Positions 11,571-23,552 of a DNA stretch of 64,000 bases are shown here, in pieces. Numbering within the stretch: the stretch's first letter is position 1; each line of letters begins with the position of its first letter. The DNA is taken from positions 5,730,001 to 5,794,000 of the forward strand of contig NC_070567.1 in NCBI RefSeq assembly GCF_026914185.1, in the 5' to 3' direction. This DNA is from Puccinia triticina. Taxonomy: Eukaryota; Basidiomycota; Pucciniomycetes; Pucciniales; Pucciniaceae. A program made the position numbers and the translations under genes. Below the pieces are notes generated by a model, which saw only the letters and a list, made by a program, of their open reading frames with translations, searched no databases and was not told the origin of the DNA.

Positions 11571-12060
11571 AGTGGTACCTCTGGGGATGGGGCTGGGGGC
11601 ACCACCGTTGTTTTTGTCAAAAGGTGCGGTCACCCACGCCGACCATAATACGCCAGACAAGACCGCAACCCTGCATTTTTCTGCCTCTGTAAGCTGGGGG
11701 GTAAGGGGAATAGTGATATGAGGATTAAACAAAAGGCATAAAATGGGAGTGGGGGGGGGATAGGAGCTCACACTCACTGCTTCATAGAGTTGGTCCACTT
11801 CTTCTGGCGTGGGTGGGATCCCTGAGGCCTTCGTCATCACATGTAGAAAATGGGTCCCAACATAGCCATCCAGCTGCCGGCTGGGTTCGTTGAAGGTTGC
11901 TTGGTTTTGACTCTGCGCTTTGCAGGGGCAGTCAGTCAGCATGAAGCACAAAAAAATGGGTTGTGACCTACCAGGACCGCTGCCGGGCTCACTGGGGGAT
12001 CTGGGGCGTCGCGAAAAATTCAGGGAGGGGACCTTAATGAACTCAGAGCTTAAAGAAGGT
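11529..12060 (-). pseudogene. Gene fragment, unknown protein
   Basis: The minus strand is open through LTDCPCKAQSQNQATFNEPS and RQLDGYVGTHFLHVMTKASG to a GTGAGT donor near 11775. A second exon-like piece (AEKCRVAVLSGVLWSAWVTA) lies at about 11690-11570. No family is recognised and no start is visible; the upstream side ends at the hAT element (12074). It is probably part of an older repeat-associated gene. Confidence 0.35.
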
Positions 12061-12073
12061 GGTGATATGAGAA

Positions 12074-15000
12074 TAGGGATTGTTGATTGGTACCCGTGGG
12101 GGGTACCTAGTACCGCTTGGCAGGTACCGCTTGCACCCGCCTTGCACCTGTGCAGCGGTGCCGGGTGCGGTATGAGGCACTTGAGTTTGGCCATAGTGAG
12201 GTACCCGGGTACCGCCCACAAGTACCGCCCACCCTCTAAAGCCTGAGTTCAAACTGAACCCAAACCTTGGGAGTTTGTGACATCTAGCAGACATCTCATC
12301 ATTTTTTCCACCACAACGTTGACTACCCATATCCCCATATCAATCCCTTGCTTCTTGACAGTCAACTACTTTGCAATGCGTTCCAGCCGCCACCGCAAAC
12401 GATTCAAGCGTCCGTCATCCCGCGATTCATCATCCCAAGAAAATGCACCAGACAAGCAGAATCCACCCAAACAAGAAAATGTTGAATCGCCGAGAAGCAC
12501 CAATGATATCAACGCACACCCTGCAACCCAGCCCCCACCCGCGACGACAGATGAGGAGGAATTGCGTGAGTACAAACCATCAGCCTGGTCATTACATCAC
12601 TTTTTCCAACCCAATTCTGACTAGTAATCCACATATAGAAAGAGCTAAGAGAGTCGCGGAAAACTCGATCAGTTCATCCTATGCTTCATACGAGTCGCCC
12701 GAGCTTTCCAATCAGTTGGACAAGTATGGACGCCGCATGATTGCTTATCCCTGCAAGTTGTAAGCTAGCTTTTCTATTATAACTAACCTATTAGACCTTT
12801 TGATTGACATCCATCTTCAGATGCGGCACCAGAATCAACCGACCAACCTCAGATTCCTCTTGCAGCAACCTCACCAAGCATGCTTTGATATGCCTCCGAA
12901 AAACTCAGGATTCCAAACGCACTCCGTCGTTGGCACATTTCGGAATAACCGGGACAGGGGATATAAATCCAGCGGATGTCAGTGCTCAGTTCAAGTTGCT
13001 GCCCTTTTTAATCAGAAACATGCTTTTTATCGATTTATCTCTCTTTGTTCAGGTTCCTCAACTATGTGCTATTTGGTGCGCTGAGGCAGCAAGGCCATTT
13101 TCAGCGCTTTCGGATGCCAGCCTAAAAAAAATCCTCAATCCAACGGTCCTCAAGTATTTGCCGAAACCGTATCAAGTCTCAAAAGATATCCACATGCTCT
13201 ATTCCGCTATACAACACGAGTATCGATCAGTTTTAAACGTGGGTGGTTCCTATTTTTAGTTATTTCTAACTTGATCACCTGACCGGTTTTCTGTTTATCA
13301 GGCGCACCAAGGCGCATTATATCTAGGGGTCGATTCGTGGCAGTCCCCTAACGGTTTTGATATATTAGGTATAGTAATATATTGATTAGCTGAAGATGGC
13401 ACGGGCAAGGTAGATCTAGAGGCCATGCCTCTAGATTTTGTCCGACTCTCTCAAAGCCACACAGGCGAGTACTTGGCGAAGACAGTCAGTTTGGTCGTGG
13501 AGAAGTTTAACATTCAAGAAAAGGTCTGCCCTTTTTTTTGTTGACTGTTCAACTTCTACACTGACAAATTAAAATTTAGATATGCGGAATCGTTAGTGAC
13601 AATGCCACAAACAATCATGTTATGGTCCGAGAGCTGAAGGAGCGCAAGTGGCCACGTTTCCGAGGTGAGGCGCATTGGATCCGGTGCTTTGCACACATCC
13701 TGAACTTGATAGTTCACGGGATCCTCCGACCGTTCGGAACTGCGAGTGCAAAGGGGAAGAATACTTCCAGAAACAATAGTGTTGGCTTGGACGAGTTGCT
13801 TTCTGAAGACGATGATGCTGAGGATCAAATAAGATTGTAAGGTTGATCTCATTTTCTCCAATTATAATTTCGACAGCTTATACATTTGTGAAACATTACG
13901 CTAGGCTTTCTCCGGGTCAAACGGGTGCAACACCATCAACAGATGATTATTTGAGTGATGATGAATCACAAGGAGGAAACGACCAAGGTGATATGGAATC
14001 CCTCAATGAAGAAGATATAAACGAAGCGAGTGACAAAGATGAAAGTGATCGCTATACAACCATTTCATGCAAAAAATCACTGGAAAAGGTAAAATAAGTC
14101 TTGGATCAATATGAGAGAGAAGCTGATATCAGTCCTTGCTGCAGTTTCGGGCGGTTGCGAAGAAGTTGAGGTACTCACCGAATTCAAGAGCGGAGTTTGT
14201 AGAGATCTGCCAAGAGAAAGGGTGTCCCAAGCCGCATACCGTTGAGAGGGATGTCCGTACTCGATGGAACTCAACATATACTCAACTCAAGAGTATTCTT
14301 AGATGTGAAGCTGCTGTGTAAGTTGGTTCGCATTCCGTCTCAAAACGTACAGTATCACTAAAATTTATCAATTCTTCATCATTAGCCTTGAGTGGCAGCG
14401 GCATAAAAGGCATGGCCTTGAGCGCAGGCATTACGTGGATCAGTTGGACCTTGACCTGGCGCGCGATTTGGTCAATGTCCTGGGCGTCTTTGATGAGCTA
14501 ACACTTCAAGTTTCCGTCGCAGGCTTGTCTCGTTTATCGAATATTGTCTTATACATCGATCAAATCACCGAGCACCTATCCACTGTTATCAGCAATCACA
14601 AATATCCTGCGGCGTTGAGGAATGCAAGTCGATTTGGGTTAAAAATAACCAACAAATACTATAGTCTAACAGACACCTCCCCGCTTTATAGGATAGCTAT
14701 ACGTATGTATATTATACCTTATCATGGTTGATTTCTTATTCTGAATATGTGAATTTCAGTCCTGCACCCATCCTTCAAGGATGAGTACTTCAAATTAGCA
14801 AACTGGGAGCCCAAATGGATAGCCAAAGCAATACGCTTAGCCCGGGATATGTGGGTATCGTTTTACAAGCCGCGAGCGGCTGCGGCAGCTGTATCTGTAC
14901 CAACTACATCCTCCAAAGTAAGTCGCAGGATCAATTTGATATGATACAAATATACCATGTACTTTTTACTGATCTTTCACGTATCTCGATAGCCCAGGAC

Positions 15001-15779
15001 AAGTATGCTGGCTGGACTTGGAAACACAGCGGCCGCCCGAGGCGGAAACTCAGCGTCTGACGCATTTGATTTCTGGCTGGCCGGGGGACTTATCCTCGAT
15101 GGTAACGATCCGGTCAATCCTCTCAAGTGGTGGCTTCAACAGAAGCGTTCCGGAAACATGCATGGCGGCCTGGTACATATGGCGCTTGATGTTTTAAGTT
15201 GTCCAGGTCAGTCAACTATCAAAACATTAATATATTTACTGCATCCATCTAATCTATATTCCGAACTTGATTCATTAGCAACCTCTGTTGATGTGGAGAG
15301 GGCATTCAGCTTTGGTCGGGATTATGTTTCGGCACGAAGGCACCGACTTGGACCGAACTCAATAAGTGGCGGAATGACAGTTGCCTTCTATTCAAAGAAC
15401 AGAAGAATCAAAGATGGTACCTTGGCTGCATGGAAAAAAAAAATCGAGGATTCCAGCAAGACCACAAGGAAGCATAAAAGAAAGGTAATCCTTGTAGATG
15501 AAGAGTAATCTAAGTATAAGTTACTCTACATAGTTTACATAGTAAGAATTAAGCTATTTGGTGATGCTTGCAATATAAAACATAGTGATTTAGTATGTGA
15601 GGGCTGCTCATGGCAATGGAAACAGAAAAGGCTGCTGGCGGTACCTGTGGTACCTGCCAGCGGTACCCCTGGTACCTGCCAGGCGGTATCAGGTGCGGTA
15701 CTAGGTATCACATTTGGGCTAAAAATCAAGGGGGTACCCAGGTACCGGTTGGTACCAGGGTCCAGATCAACAATCCCTA
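12074..15779 (+). mobile_element. hAT DNA transposon, 3.7 kb, TIRs and 8-bp duplication
   Basis: The element starts TAGGGATTGTTGAT and ends with its inverse ATCAACAATCCCTA. TATGAGAA flanks both sides (12066-12073 and 15780-15787), the 8-bp duplication of the hAT superfamily. The subterminal regions are packed with GGTACC-type palindromes in both orientations, plausible transposase binding sites. The only gene is the hAT transposase. The target is one unit of a short tandem duplication in the flanking DNA. The element looks complete in structure. Confidence 0.9.
12376..15508 (+). pseudogene. hAT transposase, multi-exon, with one in-frame stop
   Basis: This is the DNA-cutting enzyme of the surrounding element. 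Exon 1 is 12376-12565 (basic N-terminus, donor GTGAGT), exon 2 is 12639-12759, and exon 3 starts at 12821. Together exons 2 and 3 give a BED-like zinc finger (CKLCGT, then SCSNLTKH). Further parts are LGVDSWQSPNGFDILG with the first catalytic Asp, SDNATNNHVM with the second, RCFAHILNLIVHG, RTRWNSTY, FKDEYFKLANWEPKWI, and the C-terminal dimerisation block DVERAFSFGRDYVSARRHRL ending at 15508. These are the landmark motifs of hAT transposases in the expected order. The reading is interrupted by TGA at 13383-13385 (GIVIY stop LAEDG), where Arg (CGA) is likely in relatives. At least eight exons are implied; not all junctions were resolved. Confidence 0.8.
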
Positions 15780-15830
15780 TATGAGAATCTACACCTTTGT
15801 ACAAAGAGTACCAATACGCTGATCACTAAC

Positions 15831-15900
15831 CTTAAAGAAGGTGGTGATATGAGAATCTAAACCTTTGTACGAAGAGTACCGACACGCTGATCACTAACCT
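15831..15900. repeat. Tandem duplication at the hAT target site
   Basis: A unit of about 68 bp (CTTAAAGAAGGTGGTGATAT ... GATCACTAAC) occurs here and again just to the left. The left unit was split by the hAT element (12048-12073 plus 15780-15830). The duplication therefore predates the hAT insertion. Confidence 0.75.
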
Positions 15901-18456
15901 GAACACCTTCGAAATCTTCGTCTCGCGCTTGATGTGAGTCACTATTGGGCTCGAGATCTTCAGCGCCTAGCCGAGGACCCGGCGCCTGCTTGCTGAGTAT
16001 TTGAGCTATTTCGTCTTCTTCCTCCTGCAAGTCTTGGTCGTGCTGTTGCAAGTTGTCGACCTCATCTTCTTCAGAGAATGGAAGCGGATCTGCCTCGGTG
16101 AAACAGGGCAACTTGTCCAGACCAAAGACGTTGTGGCTCCTATGCATTGCTGGACAATTCGGAAAGGTCAATTTGTTGAAATGCACATGTTTGGACGTAA
16201 CAAACGCTTTATCCTCGGGGCGGTAGATTCAATACGATGAGAAATCGTTGTTGTAACTGAGCATAATTCCGTCCCAAGCAATGGCTTGAAATTTACTTCC
16301 CCGGTTTGCTTTTGGCTTCACTATCCAAGCCCGACATCCAAACGGTCTGAAGAGCTGCATGTTGGGCTTGATGCGAAACATTATCTCCATTGGAGAGGCT
16401 CTACTTTTGGAGAGAGATGGCAGGCAGTTCGTTGTTGCCGTAGCCGTCTTCACAGCTTCTCCCCACCATTCCGGGGCCATGTTGGCCTGCATTAGGAATG
16501 TTTGAGTCATTTCGATGACTGTCCGGTTTGCCCGCTCCGCAAATCCATTGTGTTGCGGTGTGTAGGGAGGTGAAACCGCATGCTGTATGCCAGAGTCTTT
16601 TAGAATGTCGCTGAGAGCCTTACTGACAAATTCGCCACCCCCATCGGAGACCAGCTTCTTGATGTGCTTGCCGGTTTGCTTTTCAAAGAAGGCTTTATAT
16701 TCAAGAATCGCAGCCGGCGCATCGCTCTTCAGCTTAAGGATTTCGGTGTGTATGTAGCCTGAGTGCTGATCGACCAGTGTCAAAAAGTACCAGGTGCCGT
16801 TGTTGGTTGCGGGAGTAATGGGTCCGACTAGGTCCGCGTGTACAGTTTCGAGAGCGGATTCAGTGGACCTGAAGTGACTATTGAAGGGGAGCCGAGTGAC
16901 TTTTCCTTTCATACAAGCATCGCACGCCTTGGTTTCATCGCTGGGGAGCGACTTATTGAGCACGGTTTTGATTCTTTTCTTGCTGGCATGGCCCATTCTT
17001 CTATGCCAAAGATCAAATTCGCTGAGCTTTGTTGCCGGCGCAGGCACGGTAAGATTTGCAACCGGCTTTTCCAGGCTGTTGATTAGGCCGACGATCTCAA
17101 AGATCGAGTTAGAGGTGTCGATAGCCAGAGCATTGAGTTCATCTATTTTCACTTCAAAGCCGCAAGGAGCCGGAGATATCACTGCCGAGGTTTCCATCAG
17201 CTGAGCGAATGAGAGCAGACACCTCGTGAGATTGGGTACGTAAAGGGCATCGTTTAGAACAACAGTAGACCCGTTTTCGAATTTTAGAGTAGCCAATCCT
17301 TTGGCTACGGCAAAGAGTTCGTCTTTATCCCATTTGTTGCCTGTGGCAATGCTCATTCGGACAGGCGTGGTTGCATCAAACATGTCAATGGAATTGAGCA
17401 TGTGGTGGCTCGCGCCAGAGTCAAGAACCATTCGCAGCTTTCCTTCTTTCTGATTTGGGCCTGTCAGGTAGCCGAACGTAGGACGCACAATGTTGGCGGA
17501 GGCTTCAGAATCTTGCGCGGCGGTGGTTACGAGTCCCGTAGGTGCTTGAGCCGTTTTTGCCTTCTTGTACAACCCTGGATGAAGGGTCCAACAATTCTCC
17601 TCAGTATGTGACGTAGCTAACGGATTATGCTTTTTATCGGTGCATGGATGAGGGTTGTAGCGTCTCTTGCGTTGGTTGTTGTTACTGCCCGATTGTCTCG
17701 AAGCTTGCGTGGAGAGAGCCGTTGATGCACTGGCCTCAATTGGCTCTCCGCGGTTCATCGTAGCCGTGACGGCGTCGTGATGGGCGATGTCCCGAAGTTT
17801 GGCGATAATCTGCTTTGGATGTGCAAGAAGTTCCGCGTTGCTGATAAGGGTTTCCATCAGGGACGGCCTTTTTTGAGTGATTCGGGCGATGATGGTGCAG
17901 CTTAGAATAGTATCTGGTACATCGAGTCCCATGGCGGCAAACTCGGCCAGCATGGACTCAAGTTGGGTGATATATTTGTTGATATCGTCCCTGTACTGTA
18001 TGTCCTCCCATTTTCGCCAGGCATGGTAAATGGCGAGGACTGATGATGAAGCATATTCGCCTTTAAGCTCCTTCCAGATAGTGAAGGCATCGTGAATGTT
18101 CTCATTGGTGATAACGTGATTGTAGATGTCGTCTTCGATGTGTCCGCTTAGGATAGCGGCCGCACGAACGTATTCTTGTTTCACGTCTTCCGAGGCGTTC
18201 GCTGGCAAGGGATGCTCGATGCATTTGAGTAGACTTTTGATGGCGAGATAAGTCTTGACCTTGTGCTGCCATATAGGAAAGTTATCGCCGTTGAATGTCG
18301 GACATTTGAAGATATCCCGATCATTGCTAGATGTGGCATTGGCAGGGGCAGCTGACAACGAACTAGAAGCATTCTGACGAGTACCGGCCATTACGCTCCG
18401 CTCTTAATTCGTGAGAATGAGATCGGTTGGTTCCGCGATCGTCGAGACTGTAAATC

Positions 18457-18458
<2 letters not shown>
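15857..18458 (-). pseudogene. Ty1/copia element B: gag-protease-integrase fragment
   Basis: ATG 18391 opens a 720-codon frame. It has a copia-type gag (FNGDNFPIWQHKVKTYLAIK), a CCHH-like cluster, protease VLDSGASHHML, and an integrase with an HHCC finger (WHRRMGHAS ... CDACMKG) and the D, D, E catalytic series (HADLVGP, VSDGGGEF, NGFAERANR). TGA at 16229-16231 interrupts a frame that continues (IYRPEDKAFVTSKHVHFN) to about 15860. There the element ends without reverse transcriptase or RNase H. Only the last 14 bp of a 5' LTR are present upstream. It is a truncated copy, adjacent to but different in sequence from element A. Confidence 0.85.
18441..18456 (-). other. Primer-binding site of copia B, complementary to the tRNA-Tyr anticodon arm
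   Basis: Directly after the LTR end (..CTGACA) the minus strand reads GATTTACAGTCTCGAC. Its complement contains CTGTAAATC, the conserved anticodon loop of tRNA-Tyr(GUA). The same sequence follows the LTR of the copia element at 63.6 kb. Confidence 0.7.
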
Positions 18459-18470
<12 letters not shown>

Positions 18471-18496
<26 letters not shown>

Positions 18497-18498
18497 TT

Positions 18499-18530
<32 letters not shown>

Positions 18531-18541
18531 GCTACAAAGCC
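18471..18541 (-). tRNA. tRNA-like sequence, probable tRNA pseudogene
   Basis: The 71 nt fit a type I cloverleaf: acceptor GGCTTTG/TGGAGCC (with G-U pairs) plus A, D arm GCTT-AGTGGTA-AAGC, and T arm CCGGG-TTCGAGT-CCTGG. Box A and box B are recognisable, and TTTCTTTT follows like a Pol III terminator. The anticodon stem has only three pairs, and the loop CTAGAGT would give anticodon AGA, which does not suit a short-variable-loop tRNA. It is therefore more likely a pseudogene or captured copy. It lies exactly at the junction of copia A and copia B. Confidence 0.55.
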
Positions 18542-18562
18542 TGAGTTGCCAGATTCATAATC
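18541..18562 (-). other. Primer-binding site next to LTR A, complementary to the tRNA-Met anticodon arm
   Basis: The minus strand after LTR A reads GATTATGAATCTGGCAACTC. The complement contains CCAGATTCATAATC, an anticodon stem-loop with CAU, as in elongator tRNA-Met. The start GATTA matches the other copia sites in register. Confidence 0.6.
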
Positions 18563-18762
18563 TAACAGAGTTTAGTGTGAGCGAGTTTGAATGTTAAGAA
18601 ACACTTGAGTTGATTGAGAGAAAGAAACCGGTACATGACTTGAGCGGACTTTAAAGAGATCAACTAGGTTTCGGAACTGCGGCACAACTAAGTAACAGGT
18701 ATGTAGTAACAATAAAGCTTAAAAGGAGTAACGAATCACCTGAACACGTCATAAGTTCAATA
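18563..18762 (-). repeat. Short LTR of copia A (about 200 bp)
   Basis: It follows the polypurine run (AAGGGGGG) just after the RNase H stop at 18783. It begins TATTGAAC (probably TGTTGAAC originally) and ends CTCTGTTA next to a primer-binding site. An LTR with both a polypurine tract before it and a primer site after it is expected in a tandem or recombined element. No second copy is in the window to confirm its length. Confidence 0.5.
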
Positions 18763-18782
18763 CCCCCCCTTGTTACTGATTT

Positions 18783-21645
18783 TCAGATTTGAAGTCTCAG
18801 AGATTGTAACCGAGATAACGGAGGAACATTTGATGTTGACGATTTGGTAAAGCCGTCAGATTGATTTTCGTTTGTTGGGATGTATTTGATTTCAACAAGA
18901 TTGTCGTCCACAGCCTCTCGAATGAAATGAAATTTGACGTCGATATGCTTTGAACGTTGTTGAAACAACGGGTTTCTGGCCAAGGCAATTGCGCCTTGAT
19001 TGTCGCAGAAGATTGGAATAGGATAAAGTGGTAAGTCGAGGGAGGAAAGGAGAGTTCGCATAGAAATTGCCTCTTGAACTCCGTTGTATAAAGCTTTATA
19101 TTTGGCTTCAGTGGTCAAAGATGCGACAGATGGTTGTTTCTTCGCACGCCAGGCAACAACTGAGTTTCCCCAGCGGACCAGATATGCAGAGTACGAGCGA
19201 CGAGTGTCCGAACAACTGGCGTAATTGGAGTCAACGTAGATAGAGACTCTGTTGTCCTTGCCACCAATGCTGAGGGAGAAGTCGATGGTTTTGGCGAAGT
19301 AGCGAAGCAAGTGAAGAAAGGCGCGCCAATGAACAATTCCAGGATTTTCGAGATGTTGCGAGAGCTGAGATACCGCAAACGTGATGTCTGGTCGAGTAGC
19401 CACAGCAGCCCAGTTGACAAGGCCAACTGCTTGTCTATAGCTGATGTTCAGAGTATTAAAAAGATTGATTTCCTCGGGAGTAGCCTTGATCATCCTGGTG
19501 TTTGGTACCATTGGTGTGAGAACTGGTTGACAATTGTCCATTTTGTATTTGGAAAGTATTTCTGTGATGTAAGACGCTTGAGATAGATCAAGATGATCAT
19601 CTGCGCGAGAAATCTTCATGCCGAGAAGAGAGTTAATCGGACCCAAGTCCTCCATTAAGAACCTATCGTTGATGAAAGCTTTGAAGCGTCCAACGTCCAA
19701 TGAAAAAATGACGAGGTCATCAACGTAGACGTGAACAAGACAGTCCCAGTCGGGTTTGGAGGATTTGAAGAGACAGGGATCGTTGACGGAAGGGTGGAAG
19801 TTGATTGACTGGAAAAACGAGACAAGTTCATGATACCAAACCCGTGGAGCTTGCTTTAACCCATAGATCGATTTGATTAAGCGAAGACATGTGTTTGGCG
19901 GAGCTTGAAGACCTTGAGGGATTCAAAGAAAAACTTCTTCATCAAGAGTGCCGTTTAAAAAGGCATTCTTTACATCCATTTGATGGATGTCATAGTTTTT
20001 GTTGACCCTGTAAGCCAGAACAGAATGTAAAGCTGAAGCTCGACCAGTCGGAGCAAAGGTTTTGTTGTAGTCGATACCATCTTGTTGAGCACTGCCTTGA
20101 GCACAAAGACGAGCCTTGAACCTCACAAATTCTCCCGCGGCCTTGTTTTTAATACGAAACACCCACACTGTACCGAGAAGGGTAGCTTGTCTTGGAATAG
20201 GTACAATTTCCCAAACGTTCAGGCGATCCATCGCAGAGAGTTCCAAGTGTATCGCCTCCAACCAGGACTCAGATTGAGAAGACGCTAAAGCTGCTTTGTA
20301 GGTTTTTGGAACTGTGTTAGCTTCAGCGATAGAAGAATAACACATAGCCTGGTTGAAGAAAGACACAAACCACGGATCCGTCGTCAGCTGTTTGTTGACA
20401 AGATGAGCCCGTCGTTTTGTGGAAAGAATATTTCGAGGATCCGTTGGATTGGACGTGATGTTTTTCGGAGCCGGCTGGTCAGCTGGGACGTAATGCCAGC
20501 TATGCTTTACAATAGTATTGGAGGGACCGGCAGCAGAAGAAGGATTCGGAACGGAAGGGATGGTTGGCAGGGAAGAACTTGGAGGAGAACAAGCAGATTG
20601 ATTGGACAAGTCGTTGCCGCCAAGTATTGGAGTTAAATTTGTTGGTGATGATGACGTGGTAGATGAGGATGGTGACATCATCAAAGGTAGAATGACGTCA
20701 TCTACTTCTTCAAAATCAACCGAAGATTCACTATAGGCTGGATTACCAGGGGAGATTCCTGGATAGCTAGCCTCGTCAAAAGTGACGTCATGGCTGTACT
20801 CAACCCAAGAATCCGCCGTCAATATCCTCCAGTTAGGGATACTGAGCCTATAGCCAAGCAATATACCTTGCTTAGAAGTATTGCCAAACTTCCCCGCCCG
20901 TTTTTCTTTGGTAATGTTGACAAAAGCTTTACATCCAAACACCCGCAGTCGGCTCAAATAGGACCCCGGAAAGCCCCGACCAAGCCGACATATGTAAATT
21001 CCTGGAATTCCGGGTTTTGGATACGTGGGGAAATTGGGGTTTTCCCAATTAGACCCGGTTTAGATACGGTGTACATAAGGAGGATTTTGAACAATAAAGG
21101 CCTAAAGGGGACAATTGGGCAAAAAAACCCTTTTTTGGGTGGGAATTGAACCCAAGACCCAAATATTTGGTTTTGGTTTCTAGGAAATGCCAAAAAGATA
21201 CTGACCACATCAGGATCATCTTGGGACAAAAATTTGATTTGGATACGTTTCCGCTGAATTACATCAGGAGCATTTTGCAAAAAAATGTCCCCCGGATACG
21301 TGCCACATATGTTGGCTTGGTAGGGGCTCTCCGGGGTCCTGCTCAAATTAAATGGGTATCCAAACCAAACTTGATGCGGAGATTTCCATTTAAGTTTTCG
21401 GGTCGGAGTAATGTTTTCGTAGAAAACCGAAGTAGTAACCGCTTCACCCCATAAAGTGACCGGAAGGTTTGCTTGTTTAAGTAAAGTCCTTGCTTTCTCA
21501 CTTGTCGTTTGATTTCCTCTTTCCGCAATTGAGTTTTGTTGCGGCGTATACGGTGCCGAATTCCATTGTCCTTGAGAAAAGATTCAAACTTGACTGTGCC
21601 AAACATCCTCAGCGGGCGTGGGAGAGTGCGTGATGGCTGGAACAA
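18783..21645 (-). pseudogene. Ty1/copia element A: integrase end, reverse transcriptase, RNase H
   Basis: Minus-strand pol, truncated at the integrase (KFESFLKDNGI, a frame change near 21555, then PYTPQQNSIAERGNQ). A MITE at 20960-21340 splits codons for FGYPFN and SRLRVFGCKA, and the frame matches again when it is ignored. Reverse transcriptase follows with KARLCAQG, DVKNAFLNGTL, a TGA at 19923-19925, then the YVDD catalytic motif near 19725. RNase H (YVDSNYAS, TEAKYKAL, KHIDVKFHFI) ends at 18783. Gag and protease are absent. The TGA replaces a codon that is Arg in related readings, consistent with CGA to TGA. Confidence 0.85.
20960..21340. mobile_element. 381-bp MITE, copy 2, inside copia A
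   Basis: This is the inverted copy of the element at 9156-9541, with the same ends (AGGACCCCGGA ... TCCGGGGTCCT) and about 36-bp TIRs. GCTCAAAT flanks it on both sides (20952-20959 and 21341-21348). It was inserted cleanly into the integrase-RT region of copia A, so it is younger than that element. Confidence 0.92.
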
Positions 21646-23552
21646 TGAGCCTGCATCCGCGATTCAGTGGTGATTAATGCACCCAGTGATGGTTAGGTTT
21701 GTGATTGCTGTGCAATCCGCAGCAATTGCAAATCTCTCCGTCCTCATAGACCTAACCGCTACACATCCGGCCATCCGGATAACTAACCGTGGTCTTGGGC
21801 ATTGGCCTGTTGGGCTATCCGCCGAGCAACATTAGCTGGTTGCCATCCCCCATGACATGATCAGGCCTTGGTTGTTAATGCAGCCATGTTTTTGCGAGGA
21901 GGCGGGCGTGGCTTGGATCAGATTGCCCCACTGGGCTGGAACATGGAGGATGAGGTCATTGTAACAGGTCCCATGGATAATGTGACCGAGGTCAAATCTT
22001 GGCTTATCAGTCATAACTCTGGAGGGAGGAGCGACTACGGCCGGCATGGCCGGATCCGGGTGAGCCTCTCATTAGCCCAGGCTCTCCAGGGACCAAGCGC
22101 AGAATGGTGGCCGCCAGGTGTCGTCTCCAGGCTGCCAAGGGCACAGGCAGCCATGATGTCTTGGGGTGTGGCCTGAGCGCATCATGGTGTCTGCCGGGGG
22201 TCGCTTCCGGGACGCCGCGGGGGCGGACAGCCATGAAGTCTCCGGGGCGTGATGGTCTCACAGCCGCCTCGGATGGGGGCGCAAGGTGGGAGACCCGGGG
22301 CCGCCCCTCGGCCGCTGAGTCAATTGATGGTCTCGCCGGCGACTTGGTGCCGCTTTGAGGGCCGTGGCGCCCAGGGGGCCACCGTGGGGGCGCCACCTCG
22401 CCATGGGTCACCTGTTCGCCATGGTGGCGCAAATTGTGGTCCATGTGGCGTCTTGGGGGCTGAAGAATACGGCCGCGCGATTGTGGCGCCACAGCCTTTT
22501 CAAATTCGCCACGCGGTGTACACAAACAACGGCGACTATATGTAAGAAACGGAATTACGTTTCATTACGAGACAGGATTTAGTAAGATTGATACGCGTAA
22601 ATAAGCGTATTCTGACACGTGACAGAAACTTATCAAGTCAACTAACCATTTTGGTTATAGTTCGAGGACTTTCAATAGGAATACCGAAGAGCGAGGAATT
22701 AGGAAATACAAAGCCTGTTATTCCTTTTTCGTTCTAAATTCTTTAGGAAGAGTTGTATCAAATCAAGAAGCGCTTTGACTTGTAAAAAATAAGATAAAAG
22801 GATTGTATACTTGGCTTTCATCTCTTTTCCCCATCGTAATATCTTTGTTTTATCTATATTATCATCATCAGAAATTCGAAACACTATCCACAATCTGTAA
22901 CACTTTTGTTGAGAAATCTCAAAACCTTCTTTATCTGAATTGGAAATACTGCCGTCGTTGTCATGAGCTAGTCTGCCGACATTTGTGAGAAACATTCTCT
23001 GGCTTGTCCGATCTAGTCGCGTAATACTTTAGTCATTACACTATAACCTATTTTTACGTACCAATTAGCGTCGGAATTCCGCTATACGGAAGCACCGTTC
23101 TCAACTGCGGAAGGCATGGCGGAAGGGCACAAGTTGGGTACATTTGTGGGTCAGCCTCGCCCGGCCGAAGGCTGGGTTGAATATAACCGGTGGGTTGAAT
23201 AAAACCTAAGTAATTCTGAATGCAGAGGATCAGCCGTGTAAGTGACCTGCCCTCCCATACTTCTATGATTGGCCTTTGCAGTAGTAGTAGGGTGCTTGAC
23301 CAACCAAACGGGTACACCTTTGTGCCAACTTCCCAGGGATGAATTTTCTTTGGCTTGCCCGGGAGGATGTACCTGCTGGCCAAGGACCTCGGCAAGCAGG
23401 TTTGTACCTGTTTGTACCCACTCGGCTAGGATGGATAAGGAACTCGGAAAGCAGGTTTACACCCACCCGGCGAGCATTGATCTCTTCCGCTTGCCCGGGA
23501 GTCTTCCTCCTAGCCCACTTGATGAAGTCCAGCAATCATCCTGCCAGCAGTT
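21646..23552. other. Gene-poor stretch, GC-rich then AT-rich
   Basis: At 22030-22500 there are degenerate GC-rich repeats (variants of GACGCCGCGGGGGCGGACAG and CAGCCATGATGTCTTGGGG) that leave long but improbable open frames on both strands. At 22520-23050 the DNA is AT-rich with a small inverted motif (ATACGCGTAAATAAGCGTAT). At 23260-23520 variants of AAGCAGGTTTGTACC and TTGCCCGGGAG recur. No gene is supported. Confidence 0.5.

Noticed and set aside
22007..22525. 172-codon minus-strand frame
   Set aside because: GC-rich degenerate repeats leave all frames open; the protein is Arg/Pro-rich with no domain.
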